Positions 1-11,700 of a DNA stretch of 64,000 bases are shown here, piece by piece. The notes below the pieces were generated by a model that had not been told where the DNA came from, made no database searches, and saw only the letters and a program-made list of their open reading frames with translations. Both the position numbers and the translations under genes were made by a program. How positions within the stretch are numbered: the first letter of the stretch is position 1; every line of letters starts with the position of its first letter. Source of the DNA: Leuctra nigra (taxonomy: Eukaryota; Arthropoda; Insecta; Plecoptera; Leuctridae); the NCBI GenBank assembly GCA_934045905.1, contig OW203768.1, positions 8,646,316 to 8,710,315 of the forward strand, written 5' to 3'.

Positions 1-720
1 TATCAATAATCTAGTGGAGCGGTCGCTCCACGCTAGCCAAGTCGTACGGCGCGCACACTCTCATATAAAGGCTGGAGCAAACCCACTTTTACTGTAAGCA
101 TCGAAGTGGCATTTTCGGCCTACTGGATCTCAAAATTGGGAAATCTCACATTGTTGCGAAATATCTTAATTTCGAGCTATGGCCCACCCCACCACATATA
201 CCAAATTTGGGAGCAATAGGTTACGCCCTTTGCGAGCTAGAGGGCCGTGAAAACCGTGAAATTGTACGGCTTTCAGATAATAATAATAATGATGATGATT
301 CATCTTCCAATAAATTCCGCGGTCTCCGCCACAGCCTAAACGGCTGGGCCGATTGATCTGAAATTTTCACCACGTATCCAGTTTGTCTGCCTGAAGATAC
401 CTTGCCCTTATGAATTTTTTGTGCCGCCATTTTGAAACCGGAAGTGACGTCATATCTCAAAAACGGCTTGACCGATCAGAACGAGATTTGCGCCAATCGA
501 TTCAGACTGTCCTCTATATGAAATATCAATAGTCAAAATCTAGTGGAGCGGTCGCTCCACGCCAGCCAAGTCGTACGGCGCGCACACTCTCATATAAAGG
601 CTGGAGCAAACCCACTTTTACTGTAAGCATCAAAGTGGCATTTTCGGCCTACTGGATCTTAAAATTGGGAAATCTCACATTGTTGCGATATATCTTAATT
701 TCGAGCTATGGCCCACCCTA
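1..720 (+). repeat. tandem repeat units with GTGGAGCG..CGCTCCAC inverted repeat
   Basis: A unit starting CTAGTGGAGCGGTCGCTCC lies at 11 and again at 539, 529 bp apart, with close identity along the unit. Each starts with an 8-bp inverted repeat separated by 2 nt (14-31, 543-560). The second unit is interrupted at 729 by an element and resumes at 2193. A third diverged copy starts at 5999. Confidence 0.85.
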
Positions 721-728
721 CAACATAT

Positions 729-2192
729 GGGTCATTCTCCCAATCTTTTAATAATCAGGGTTTGAGAATTTAAAAAATTAAAGTTGATAAATGACCAAGT
801 TTTATTGTGATACATGATCATTGTACAATTACAGTCTTATGTTTGAACATTTGCACTCAACATTTTTAAGTGCTTAAAAAATAATCGGGGTATTAGTGTA
901 TCGAAATGCGAAATAATGTAATTACCGTCCCGGTAACATGATAGAGAATTACAAATTACTGAAGCAATATATTATTGAAGTGGCAACTAGAAAGTGACAC
1001 TGAGTACTAATACTAACATTAAAAAAATACAATTACCACATAAATTGCAAAGTTACAAACATTATCGTGATTTGAAGCATGTTTTCGTCCGGAAACTTAA
1101 ATCGTAGGTGTTAAATTCACTCTCACACACATTAGACAACTAGCATTCAATTCAAAACAATTTTTACTGATAGTTCTTTAGAGACATAATAATAAAAAAA
1201 TATATAATAACTAGCAAATTGAGCTTAGTTTTAGTGATATAAGCATAATAAGGAGTAGGACGGTAATTACGGTAATTACACCGAAGAGTAAGGAAAGATT
1301 ATAACACATTCCTTAGCAAACAATCTAGTTGAAGATGGTTTGTGACTTCAAAATGTCTCAATGAAATAGGTTTTGGTGGTTCCAACAGTTACCGTCCACA
1401 AAATGTAATTACCGTCCTATTTCAATTAATAGTTATCCGGACGGTAATTACAAGGACGGTAATGACAAATTAGCAAGTTTTTTTTTTCTTTTTAAGTTTG
1501 GTTAAAGCTGACGAGCTGGCAAACTACATAAACAATATATGGTTTTGATAGGACATATCTTAAAAAATATTTCAGCTCTATAACAGTAATAGCAATTGCT
1601 TAAACCTACTGGACGGTAATTACATTCTTAAGTATTTCCAACATTTTTCAGCACATCTTTTTATGTATTTTTCGAAATATGTCACTCAGCTTTAAGAATC
1701 TGGCTTCTCTGAGATCAGTGCAGTGTGGCCAACCACTTAAAAATAAATTCCCTTTCAAATGTCACTGCTGAATAAGGAACAGCTCATGAAATATATTGTG
1801 GACGGTAATTTCACTCAATTGGACGGACAGCTATGTACATGAATTTATTGTAATTATTCTATACATCCTAAATGATTCATGTTATTAGTTTTGGAAAGCC
1901 TGTAAAAAATACTACAGAAATAGATTTTACTGAAATTTATTTGAGTGGAAATACAAATCGCAATTTGCATTCAAACGTAGAGATTTCCGAACCGGACAGC
2001 GGACGGTAATGACATTTTGACTTTCAACGGCCTAGCAGAAAACCTTCCGATCACCAATTGTACAAACATGCCATTGTCTATTGTAGGAAAAAACTTGAAG
2101 AATTTTATAAAAAATATTTGGGGCAATTTGAGCAAAAAATTTAGAAGATACAGCTTCCGGACACAGATATTAAAAGATTGGGAGAATGACCC
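729..2192. mobile_element. 1,464-bp TIR element with iterated GGACGGTAATTAC motifs
   Basis: Perfect 25-bp terminal inverted repeats (start GGGTCATTCTCCCAATCTTT; 729-753 and 2168-2192) flanked by ATAT on both sides. The empty site is visible in the tandem unit at about 193-203 (ACATATACC). Inside are about nine copies of GGACGGTAAT[T/G]AC on both strands. No convincing transposase ORF. The superfamily is not assigned. Confidence 0.85.
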
Positions 2193-3310
2193 ATATACCA
2201 AATTTGGGAACAATAGGTTACGCCCTTTGCACGCTAGAGGGCCGTGAAAACAGTGTTTTAGGGCGGTTTTAATCAGTAATAATCATAGTAGTAGTAGTAT
2301 AGTAGTAGTCTCCTGGAATTCAAATCCGGTCAACAGGCCACAGCCTAAACGGCTGAACCGATTGATCTCACATTTTTACCACGTGTGCACTTTTGGCATC
2401 TGATTTAACCTTCACCCCATGAATTTTTTGTGCCGCCATTTTGAAACCGGAAGTGACGTCATATCTCAACAACGGCTGGACCGATTGGAACGAAAATAGC
2501 GCCAAACGATTCGGACGGTCATCTATATGGATTATCAATAGCAACAGACTAAAATTTATGTTAACGAAACCGGAAATGACGTCATGAAATTTAATTCATC
2601 GATTGGCATTTCGGCAACAAATTTGATTCAATTATTTTGATATTTATGTAACGTATGTTCTTTTGTGATTTTATTTGACTTGATATAAAACCAACCGGAA
2701 GCCGCCATTTTGAAACCAGAAATGACATCATATCTTAATAACGTCTTAATAGATTTAAACGAAACCAACGCTAAACAATTTAGACGGTCAAATTTATGTA
2801 TTATCATCAATAATATTTGCAGTTTCCCATACTGAAACCGGAAATGACGTCACACACTTTAAAAATCTCACAAATTTACATTTTGATGCAATAAATATAC
2901 TATTTGAGACTGCTTATAATAAAATGTAATCATGTTTAAATTATAATTCAAGAGGTCAGTGATTTCAGCAGCCATTTTGAAATCGGAAGAAACGTAATAT
3001 CTCGAAAACTGGTTGACAGATCGGTATGAAACTAGTGCCAAACGATTCGGAAGGCCATCTCTATGGAATAGGAACAGTCAAACTAGAATATTCCTATTTA
3101 TGAGGCCGGAAATGACGTCATTCAAATTTATAAATCATTATAATCCCCTCCTAGATACAATAAATACATATTCAGAAAGCTAAAAATGATACACATCATT
3201 TATAGTTATAAATTCTATGTGGCAGTGCAGAAAGTTCAGCGGCCATTTTGAAAACCGACGTGTTGCCATATCTCGGAACTGGGTTGACTGATTGGAATGA
3301 AACCTTTGTT
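2193..3310 (+). repeat. diverged ~270-bp tandem array with TGACGTCA palindromes
   Basis: Blocks beginning GCCGCCATTTTGAAACCGGA recur near 2433, 2701, 2973 and 3240, with an isolated copy at 424 and later copies at 6441 and 6708. Most contain one or two TGACGTCA octamers (2454, 2577, 2844, 3113) inside GGAA[G/A]TGACGTCA. No ORF. Confidence 0.8.
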
Positions 3311-3409
3311 TTTTTCATGAGAATAACCAAATTGTAAAGGGTAATTTTTTTTAAAGGATTTAGTAATTGTTCATGTGATATGTGTCACACGTAAGTTGTA
3401 AGAATAAAC

Positions 3410-3795
3410 TAAAAAAAGTAGTGATATCCCCATAAAAAACACTCCGTGTAATTCTGCACTGAAAAGTAGTGATATCAAAAAATCAGCCAAGTCAAAACTT
3501 TATTTGAAAATCAAAAAATACTTGGCGCATCGTTTTTTTTAGGGCATTATAGGTATACTATGTATGTATATTTCTGTATAATTTATAATTGGCTTATACT
3601 TCCAAGCTATTTATGTACACGATGCGCCAAATATTTTTTGATTTTCAAATAAAGTTTTGACTTGGCTAATTTTTTGATATCACTACTTTTCAGTGCAGAA
3701 TTTTTAGATTTCATTATTTTTTTTAAGTTGAAGAGACTTGGCTGGTATTTTTACAAGGAGTGTTTTCTTATGGAGTCACTATTTACACGATACTG
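3410..3795. repeat. foldback element A
   Basis: Arms of about 80-110 bp (3453-3531 and 3619-3700, extending outward) are inverted copies: CTGCACTGAAAAGTAGTGAT on the left, its complement on the right. The loop contains GGGCATTATAGGTATACTAT. The left arm lacks a stretch present in element B. Confidence 0.8.
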
Positions 3796-4251
3796 TGAAA
3801 TATGAACAACTTCTCGTGTCTAGATTTTGAGATATTGCAGTTATAAATTCCTATTTTTAACATTAGTCTTATGGGGGCCATTAAAATCATGACGATTACC
3901 ATGCTATTTTTGAGTTTTGAATTTTACTGAGGTTCAACATTTTTTCAAAAAACTGATTTCTAGATAGATAGTTGGACATTCTATTAGGGAAAAAATTAAA
4001 AACAATGCCAACGTGTGCTATTTTAAAAGTTATAAGCCAAAAACTAAATGATTTCCCTATACCTCCTGTGTTACAGTTTTGTTCATTCTCGAAAGGCAAT
4101 AAATTGAAACCTCGCTATACGACAGGGGTTGCAAGTTAAATGAAATTTTATGATTCATTTATACTTAAATATAGTTGAAATGTAGGAAAACGTTTTCTGA
4201 ACTTGTAATTTCAGGATTTTTTTTTTTTGTATATGTATAATGAAGGTACTA
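3796..4251. repeat. dispersed repeat also found inverted at 13.4-13.9 kb
   Basis: The block around 3990-4060 (AAAATAGCACACGTTGGC in complement) recurs in opposite orientation at about 13620-13690, inside the TTAA-flanked element. No coding content recognised. Confidence 0.5.
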
Positions 4252-4715
4252 CCTTAATTAATTTTGAGGGTTGTATGAGAGCTACAGAGCTCAAAAAAAA
4301 TGCATTTGAAAGGTAAGAACATGATCTGCATGAATATGTATTTTAACTTGACACTATGTTGACTGGTATTTAATTATGATTTTTCCCATCTACATTTTCA
4401 AAAACGACCCTAGGGGAAAAACATATTTTTGGGGGGGGGTTGATTTTTTTTTTAAATTACAAAACATATGTGCATGACTATGTGTGCCAAATTTCAGGAC
4501 TGGCCCTCCAGAACTTTTTATTATATATGTATATTTAGTGAGAATCATCAGTTTCGAAGCATCGTTCACCATGACTATGTGTGCCAAATTTCAGGACTGG
4601 CCCTCCAGAACTTTTTATTATATATGTATATTTAGTGAGAATCATCAGTTTCGAAGCATCGTTCACCTGCAATATGACAAACTTATAGGTTACTTTCTTC
4701 CTGTAAAATTAATCA
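4252..4715. repeat. left arm of large inverted repeat
   Basis: Matches 7815-8168 in inverse orientation over about 350-460 bp (for example TTCGAAGCATCGTTCACCTG and CGACCCTAGGGGAAAAAC). The left arm has an extra direct duplication of about 90 bp (4467-4572 repeated around 4570-4665). Confidence 0.8.
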
Positions 4716-4723
4716 AAATGGTT

Positions 4724-5984
4724 AGGTGACTTCTAGTTCTTTACCTTACTGCAGCAAATGATTTCTAAGCCCTGTAGTTGCATTGCTTGTGTCTGCAGCT
4801 GACAATACATAGGTATGTCGGCCGGTTGCAGTAGTTGCGTCAGCCAACGATAAAACTTTATCGAGATGCACTTGTAGCTGGTCTGGTTGAGTGGGGTAGA
4901 AGTAAGAAGGTGCTGGTCCATGGGGGTGGAGGAAACTAACTTTCAGTTCACTTGTGCTAGATAGTTTTTGCAAAACACATGCAAGCCACCAGTCTCCATC
5001 ACAAAACTACGTACATCGTCAAAGGCAAATGTGTGGGTTTGAATGTCAATCACGCAATCTTCATCACTATCCTCACTGGCATTTACTTGATCTTCTTCCT
5101 CAGCAACATATACAGTGATTGATTCATCAGACAGAGAAAATGGTTTCACATTCGAAGATGCCAGTGACTACGGAAGAAATGCTAGTTATTTTAAGGAGTT
5201 AAACCGTTCTTTCAGTACAGCAGCATTTTCTTGTATTTCTTCATCCGATACAAATGCAAATGTAACGGTCCACATATTTTATGCTGCCCACTGGTATAAG
5301 TCAATCGGAGTCATTATCTGATCATCACATGGCTTCTGTAAGCTTGCGCTTGCCAAATTACATTTTATTGTTCCGTCACAAGGCCACTTTCCATGCGACG
5401 TAGCAAAGAAATGCCATTCTGCTGAAGAGTTGAAAGACTTTTTGATGATGACATAAGTTGACAAAGATTTTCTTGTGCTGTAGGTACTGAAAGAATGGTT
5501 TAACTCCTTGAGGTTTCCATGCATTTCTTCCACTGGCATCTTTGAATGTGAAACCATTTTCTCTGTCTGATGAATCAAACACTGTATATGTTGCTGAGGA
5601 AGAAGATCAAGTAAATGCCAACGAGGATAGTGATGATAGTGATAGTGATGATTGCGTGATTGACATTCAAACCCACACATTTGCCTTTGACGATGTACGT
5701 AGTTTTGTGACGGAGACTGGTGGCTTGCATGTGTTTTGCAAAAACTATCTAGAACAAGTGAACTGAAAGTTAGTTTCCTCCACCCCCATGAACCAGCACC
5801 TTCTTACTTCTACCCCACTAAACCAGACCAGCTACAAGTGCATCTCGATGAAGTTTTATCATTGGCTGACCCAACTACTGCAACCGGCCGAACATACCTA
5901 CGTATTGTCAGCTGCAGATATAAGCAATGCAACTACAGGGCTTAGAATTCATTTGCTGCAGTAGTAAAGAACTAGAAGTCACCT
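4724..5984. repeat. long inverted repeat of an acidic protein-coding fragment
   Basis: Arms of about 510 bp (4724-5240 and 5470-5984) around a ~230-bp spacer. Both arms encode, outward, the same fragment: KPFSLSDES.TVYVAEEEDQ, a D/S/E-rich run, then HTFAFDDVRSFV and GLHVFCKNYL. The right arm (5542-5766, +) is open to its stop; the left copy is 4943-5149 (-). The spacer reads on the minus strand EWHFFATSHGKWPCDGT and QIMTPIDLYQWA. I have seen similar HGKGPCDG-type segments in uncharacterised arthropod proteins, but do not assign a function. Confidence 0.75.
5542..5766 (+). pseudogene. acidic protein fragment, right arm of inverted repeat
   Basis: 74-codon open frame with an acidic run (EEEDQVNANEDSDDSDSDD) followed by TFAFDDVRSFVTETGGLHVF and a stop. 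Duplicated in inverse at 4943-5149. Truncated at the N-terminal side relative to the spacer reading. Probably a relic of a transposon-borne or captured gene; function unknown. Confidence 0.4.
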
Positions 5985-5998
5985 AGAATCATTTTAAT

Positions 5999-6890
5999 CT
6001 AGTGGAGCGGTCGCTCCACCCAGCCAAGTCGTACTGTACACTCACACTCACTCAACATACCGTAAATGCCTATATAAACTGAGGAGCAGACCAACTCCTT
6101 TTACTGTAAGCAACAACATGGCATTTTCGGCCTACTGGATCTCAAAATTGAAAAATCTCACATTGTTGCGAAATAACTTAATTTCGAGCTATGGCCCACC
6201 TGACAACATATACTAAATTTGGGAACAATAGGTAGGTAATGCCATTTGTGGGCTAGAGGGCCGTGAAAACAGTGAAATTACACCCCTTTTAAAACCTATC
6301 TGATGATGATAATGATAATGATATCAGGAAACACCGCTATCACCGCCACAGCCTAAACGGCTTAGCCGATCGATCTGAAATTTTTACCACATGTGCACTT
6401 TTGGCGTCTGAGGTGCCTTTTTATAAAACCAACCGGAAGGCGCCATTTTGAAACCGGAAGTGACGTCATATCTCGAAAACGACTACACTGATCGGAATAA
6501 AACTATCGCCAAATGATTCAGACGGTCATCTTTATGGAATATCAATAGTCAAAATATACATTTACTATTACCGAAACCGGAAATGACGTCATAAAAATGA
6601 AGAATCAGACTTGAATCACCTCTTACTACAATAACTACAAATTCAGAAGGCTTATAATGATACATAACATTTATAGAAATAAATTCTAGGTGGCTGTAAT
6701 TTCAGCCGCCATTATGAAAACCGGAAGTGAAGCCATATCTCGAAAACGGCTGGACCTTTTGGAACAATGCTTTCGCAATTCTTCATGGAATATCAAAATA
6801 AGCTTATATTTAGCACCAAACACTTTTTTTCGTAGTAACCAATTCGAAAATGGCCTATTTTTTTAAAGGAATTAGTCATTGTTGCTCCGA
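5999..6890 (+). repeat. third copy of the GTGGAGCG unit plus TGACGTCA sub-repeats
   Basis: Begins CTAGTGGAGCGGTCGCTCCA as at 11 and 539, then GGCATTTTCGGCCTACTGGA, then two GCCATTTTGAAACCGGA-type blocks (6441, 6708) with TGACGTCA at 6461 and 6584. Confidence 0.8.
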
Positions 6891-6933
6891 TATGTGTTAA
6901 AAGTTGTGTAAATAAACTAAAAAAACTAGTGAT

Positions 6934-7814
6934 ATCCCCATAAAAACACTCCGTGTAAAAATACCAGCCAAGTCTCTTCAACTACAAAAAAATAGAAGAA
7001 ATCTAAAAATTCAGCACTGAAAAGTAGTGATATCAAAAAATGGGCCAAGTCAAAACTTCATTTTAAAAATAAAAATATACTTGGCGCATCGTTTTTAAGG
7101 GCATTATAGGTAGTGTTGTGAGTGGAGAAATTTCTCGAGAAGGAGAATTTTCTCCGAGAAATTCTCCGAACAAAATTCTCCGGAGATTTTTTTTTCAAAC
7201 TTACATTTATGCAAAGGATATGAAATAAATTATCAAAGAAGTAACCTGAATGATATTAACCAGATGTAACTTATAAGTTACCTACCTATGTTATATAGAT
7301 GATTGTACCTATACTGTTCATGATTGATTGAAACATACTTTTCAAATATTTGCCGCCTTCCATTACAACAGCCAATGGAAAGAGAACTTCACTTAGTATA
7401 GACAAATTCTCCATCAGAGAAATGTCTCTTGATATTTCATTAAAAAAAGCTCCAGAAAATTCTCTATCAAAGAAATTTGTCTTGATATTTGGTAGAAAAA
7501 AAATTCTCCGAAAATTCTCAATAGGAGAAATTTCTCAAGAAATTTCCCGAGAAATTTCTCCAAAAAAAAATTCTCGAGAAATTTACAACACTAATTATAG
7601 GTATACTATATAATTAGGTGCATTTGATTTTCGGCATACTGTTTATATACCTACTCGATGCGCCAAGTATATTTTTATTTTTAAAATGAAGTTTTGACTT
7701 GGCCCATTTTTTGATATCACTACTTTTCAGTGCTGAATTTTTAGATTTCTTCTATTTTTTTGTAGTTGAAGAGACTTGGCTGGTATTTTTACACGGAGTG
7801 TTTTTTATGGGGAT
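6934..7814. repeat. foldback element B, split by a hAT insertion
   Basis: Near-perfect inverted arms of about 160 bp (6934-7092 and 7656-7814; outer ends ATCCCCATAAAAACACTCCG). The loop is interrupted by the hAT-type element 7112-7593. Removing it leaves a loop matching element A (GGGCATTATAGGTATACTAT). Confidence 0.85.
7112..7593. mobile_element. non-autonomous hAT-type element (TAGTGTTGT ends)
   Basis: Ends TAGTGTTGTGA and TTACAACACTA. Perfect 8-bp target duplication ATTATAGG at 7104-7111 and 7594-7601. The uninterrupted site is seen at about 3543 in foldback A. The interior is rich in GAGAAATTTCTC palindromes. No transposase. Confidence 0.88.
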
Positions 7815-8333
7815 TAATTTTACAGGAAGAAAGTAACCTATAAGTTTGTCATATTGCAGGTGAACGATGCTTCGAAACTGATGATTCTCACTAAATATAC
7901 ATAAAAAAAAGTTCTCGAGGGCCAGTACTGAAATTTGGCACACATAGTCATGCATATGTTTTGTAATTTTTAAAAAAAAATCAACCCCCCAAAAAAATAA
8001 GTTTTTCCCCTAGGGTCGTTTTTGAAAATGTATGGGAAAAATCATAATTAATACCAGTCAACAAAGTGTCAAGTTAAAATACATATTCATGCAGATCATG
8101 TTCTTACCTTTCAAATGCATTTTTTTGGAGCTCTGTAGCTCTCATACAACCCTCAAAATTAATTAAAATTATAGCCCCAAATTTCAACCCTCTATAACTT
8201 TTGAACGCTTTGAGTAAAAATTAAAAAAAAAAAATGGGTTACTTATATCACTATTTTAAGCAAGTGTACCAAGTTTCATCAAAATCTGGGTTGGTCGAGG
8301 TCAAGAGGTGAGTGAGATCCCCTGGAATGACCC
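7815..8333. repeat. right arm of large inverted repeat and GGGTCATTC-type end
   Basis: 7815-8168 is the inverse of 4252-4715. The block ends GGAATGACCC at 8333, the same terminal bases (GGGTCATTC) as the TIR of 729-2192, so this may be one end of a larger, related element. Confidence 0.6.
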
Positions 8334-9861
8334 ATAATTCCTATTATATTATATATATCTTTAAGACATACGCGAAGGTATTAATTCTATTAATGGTAGT
8401 GAAAGCAGGAGACCGAAAGACGTAATTTTAATCGCAGTTCTATGCAAAGGATTTTAGTCCCATAAGGAATAAGCTGGGCACAAAATGTCCGTTGGGAACA
8501 TAGGAGAACCAAAATAGAAAGAAAAAAACGAAGCCCTGATATATATTAAGCGGAATGTTTTCTTTATTTTACCTCTCCTCAAAATTTTTGTAGCTCTGAC
8601 CATTGAGCTGTAATTAAATAATTACTAGGTTGATTAACCGAGAATGCTGCACTTTTTATGGTACAGATTCAGCGCTGAGTAATCTCCCCGCCTCCTCGAT
8701 ACACGATGCCTTGTTTTGACTGCGCACTCAGCGATAAGACGTCGTTGGGTCGTGGACACTTGAAACTTTAAATGTCCTAATATAAATATTTCAATGGTTG
8801 TGTTGAATGTGTCATTCGTCAGTCATTCATAACTCGACTACTGAGGAATGTGAGAGAGAGAGATGCATCTGCAAAATCCGCCTACTTGCTTGCACGCCTA
8901 CTCGCTCGCTGTACAGCACCGCTCAAGAAAAGTTCATCGTATAGCGAAAATTCTCAGCGCTTTAGATGCAGTCTACTCAACAATTATTATTGTTTATTGA
9001 AATACCTTCTGCACATTTACACTTATGTATTATTACCTATTAACATGGTGTTATGGAAATGTAATCTTTTTTAAGATTCTGACCGTTGCCGCCCTTTAAG
9101 ATGAGCATGCTCGCCGGCGTAGCTGCAGTGGATCATTGGCCAGCACAAACCTCACCACCGCGCTAAGGTGGCAGCCGTCAGGGGGCAATAATTCGAGATT
9201 TAAACAAAATCTATTACCTTACGTACAAAACTATTGCCTCCGAGATCGATTCTTCTACTTTATACCAACATGGTGGGCTAGCAAGCACATTAGGTAGGTA
9301 CCTACTGCATTTAACAAGATAAAAAGCGGAGAGTTTTATGTTAGGTAGGTACCTAAGACTTTAGAACTGCCTCATCTGAATGGAACAGAGCTCTTTCTAT
9401 GTGTGGAGGAATGCTATGGTTCTATGGCTATGGGGATGACATGGTTATTGGCTCGTCCACACACAAAATAGTCACAATCAACAAGTGGTAAATTTACGGT
9501 GATCACATTAAACCTAACAATTGAAGTGTTGCACCTCTGAACGTTGCTCAATTTTGACCTTGGTTTATGATCTTGTAGGTCCGAACGCAGACAATAGCCA
9601 TGACTCGAAAGAGGTGGCACACCTTGATGGTAGTACTAGACTTAAAAGAGTATGCACAGTAAGCATCCGTTGCTTGCAACGGAAATGACCGAAAAGGATA
9701 GCACATGGAATACAAATGGGATAGCATTGTAGGGATATGAATTGCAGCAAGTGTTTTGTCTTACTCAATTGGTTTGAGGGTGAAATCCATGAAATGCTGA
9801 TACCTACTTTAAAACATCATTTTTCAAATGTGCAAAATTATTAGGCTTGATTAATTCAACC
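8334..9861. other. intergenic stretch with a dispersed repeat
   Basis: No gene seen. About 8438-8600 is an inverted copy of 53085-53236 (shared TTTTAGTCCCATAAGGAATA). TAGGTAGGTACCTA motifs occur near 9292 and 9343. A 74-codon open frame at 8850-9074 has no recognisable features. Confidence 0.5.
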
Positions 9862-9869
9862 CTATAAGG

Positions 9870-10302
9870 CAGGGGTCGGCAACCTTTTTTGGTCAAGGAG
9901 CCAATTTTTAAAGAATAATAAAATAGATAATAATGGGAGCCGCAGTAGAGACAACCATATACAAGTTAGGTAGGTACCTACCTAATATTTATAAAACACT
10001 GAAAATAATAAATTGCACAACTAGTTTATTTTGCTATTTTGACGAAAACCCTCAGTTGATGCCCCGCAGGGCGTTTCTTAGAATTTCAACAATTTAAAAG
10101 TGATTCATGGGCTCTAAAATGAACAAACCTGATCAAACAAGCTTCTAATTGTTGCCCCGTGCGCATTTTTTTTTCAAAGTTTGGAATGTTTGTTTGTCCT
10201 GTTCTTATACCTGATTTCTTTTATTAAGGTAAGTTAGAAAGAGCCATTCAAGAACCACTAAAGAGACGCATACGCTCCGTTGCCATAGGTTGCCGGCCCC
10301 TG
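9870..10302. mobile_element. hAT MITE (CAGGGGTCGGCAACC ends)
   Basis: 433 bp. Left end CAGGGGTCGGCAACC, right end complement CAGGGGCCGGCAACC (14/15). Target duplications CTATAAGG (9862-9869) and CTATAGGG (10303-10310), 7/8. Typical hAT ends; no ORF. Confidence 0.88.
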
Positions 10303-10310
10303 CTATAGGG

Positions 10311-11700
10311 TAAGGAAGGGTTATGTGAATTAGGGTTGATGTTTCTACACGGATGAATTTGTCAAGCCCAATGCATGACCTTGGATGTGAAACCTTGGAG
10401 CTTTGAGCTGATTGGTCATTTGCTTCGGCAAGTAACGTCCATATTCTCATTTCTATCTGCGATAATGACTCGACTGTTAAATGCCCTTGAAAAATCTTGG
10501 TCTTATCCGAGTTCCATTCCCTGGTTCGTTAGCAATCTTTACATGATTCCTCCATTTATACTGGCACATGAGTCACTGTTATTGTGTTCTGATCAATCTG
10601 TTTCCCAAATTTTACATAATATGAGACAGTCGGCTATGAGCAAAAAAGCCATGAATGGCCAAACAATGTACAACATGATGCAACCACCCAATTCGTAAGC
10701 AGTTGGTAAAATATTGAATGTTGTACCTATTACAACGTGTAGCCTACTACCTACTACATACTACAAGAGAAGAAACAGGATAGCTTTCTTCCCAGATCAA
10801 AGATATATGTACAAAGAAGGAACCCTAACCTAAGAGTTTTTAAAACACATTTCGAACAAGGAGGATCTAGGTAAGCCACGATTTTGCCAAATGATATGAC
10901 ATCGTTTGATGACATGTGAGTGGGGAGTAATTATATCCAAACATGTCTATGTAAAGAGCGTGATAGCTACATAAATTAAGTTTTAACAGCTCAATGTTTG
11001 GAGGCAGCTAGCCTTGGGCGTAACATAAACATCGCATGTGTTGCGCTTACCTCGGCAGCTCCAAGCAGTAAAACCCGATGGTATAAATCCGATTTACGAA
11101 TAATTTACATCAAGAATTGTAAACACTATAATAAATGACAAAATTCAATAAGTTTACGAAATAAACTAACAAGGATTTCAGCAACAATCCTTCGTTTACG
11201 CCACAAACGAAAACATACAAATTTCGTAAGACGAACGAAGAACGAAGAGAACACCACTCAACTCACTTCAAATCAAAGCAAGGTTTGTAAAGTTGTCACC
11301 GATGGCGCTGGTTCAGTGCTCGCAGCAAAATGGCGCGTTTTTGATCAACCAATGAAAAATAAACATCGAAATTATTCGTCCAATGGTTTTTCTTCTTTCA
11401 AACTTTATGGTAGCGGGTAATTTGAAAATATTTTCGAGACTTTCAATTTCAATTTGAATTTAAAAATTGTCTTCTGTATGCATTTGCTTTGTAGATATGT
11501 TCAAACCAGATTTATTAAAATAAGGTTACAATATTAAAAACATAATATTCTTATAATACAATAATTAATATATAATATAATAACATTAAATAATAATAAT
11601 AATGCAATTTAGAATTCTCGCAAAAGGGTTCTATTATTTCGAGTTCTGTCCATTTAGCGGAAAAAGATCATCTATGCATGGAGGTATAATTTTGTGTAAC
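10311..11700. other. intergenic stretch, no gene recognised
   Basis: AT-rich. A 107-codon open frame (10375-10698, +) has no domain or signal. Around 11280-11400 the GC rises slightly (GATGGCGCTGG, AATGGCGCG), but no promoter elements or exon can be supported. Confidence 0.4.

Noticed and set aside
10..3310. Regularly repeated blocks suggestive of a CRISPR array
   Set aside because: Units are hundreds of bp, diverged and eukaryotic transposon-like; no short direct repeats with unique spacers.
10375..10698. 107-codon open frame in the intergenic region
   Set aside because: No domain, signal peptide, codon bias or splice context. It starts just after a hAT MITE and is likely chance.
11280..11420. 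GC-richer patch with GATGGCGC motifs, considered a promoter of another gene
   Set aside because: No TATA, initiator or following exon could be supported.
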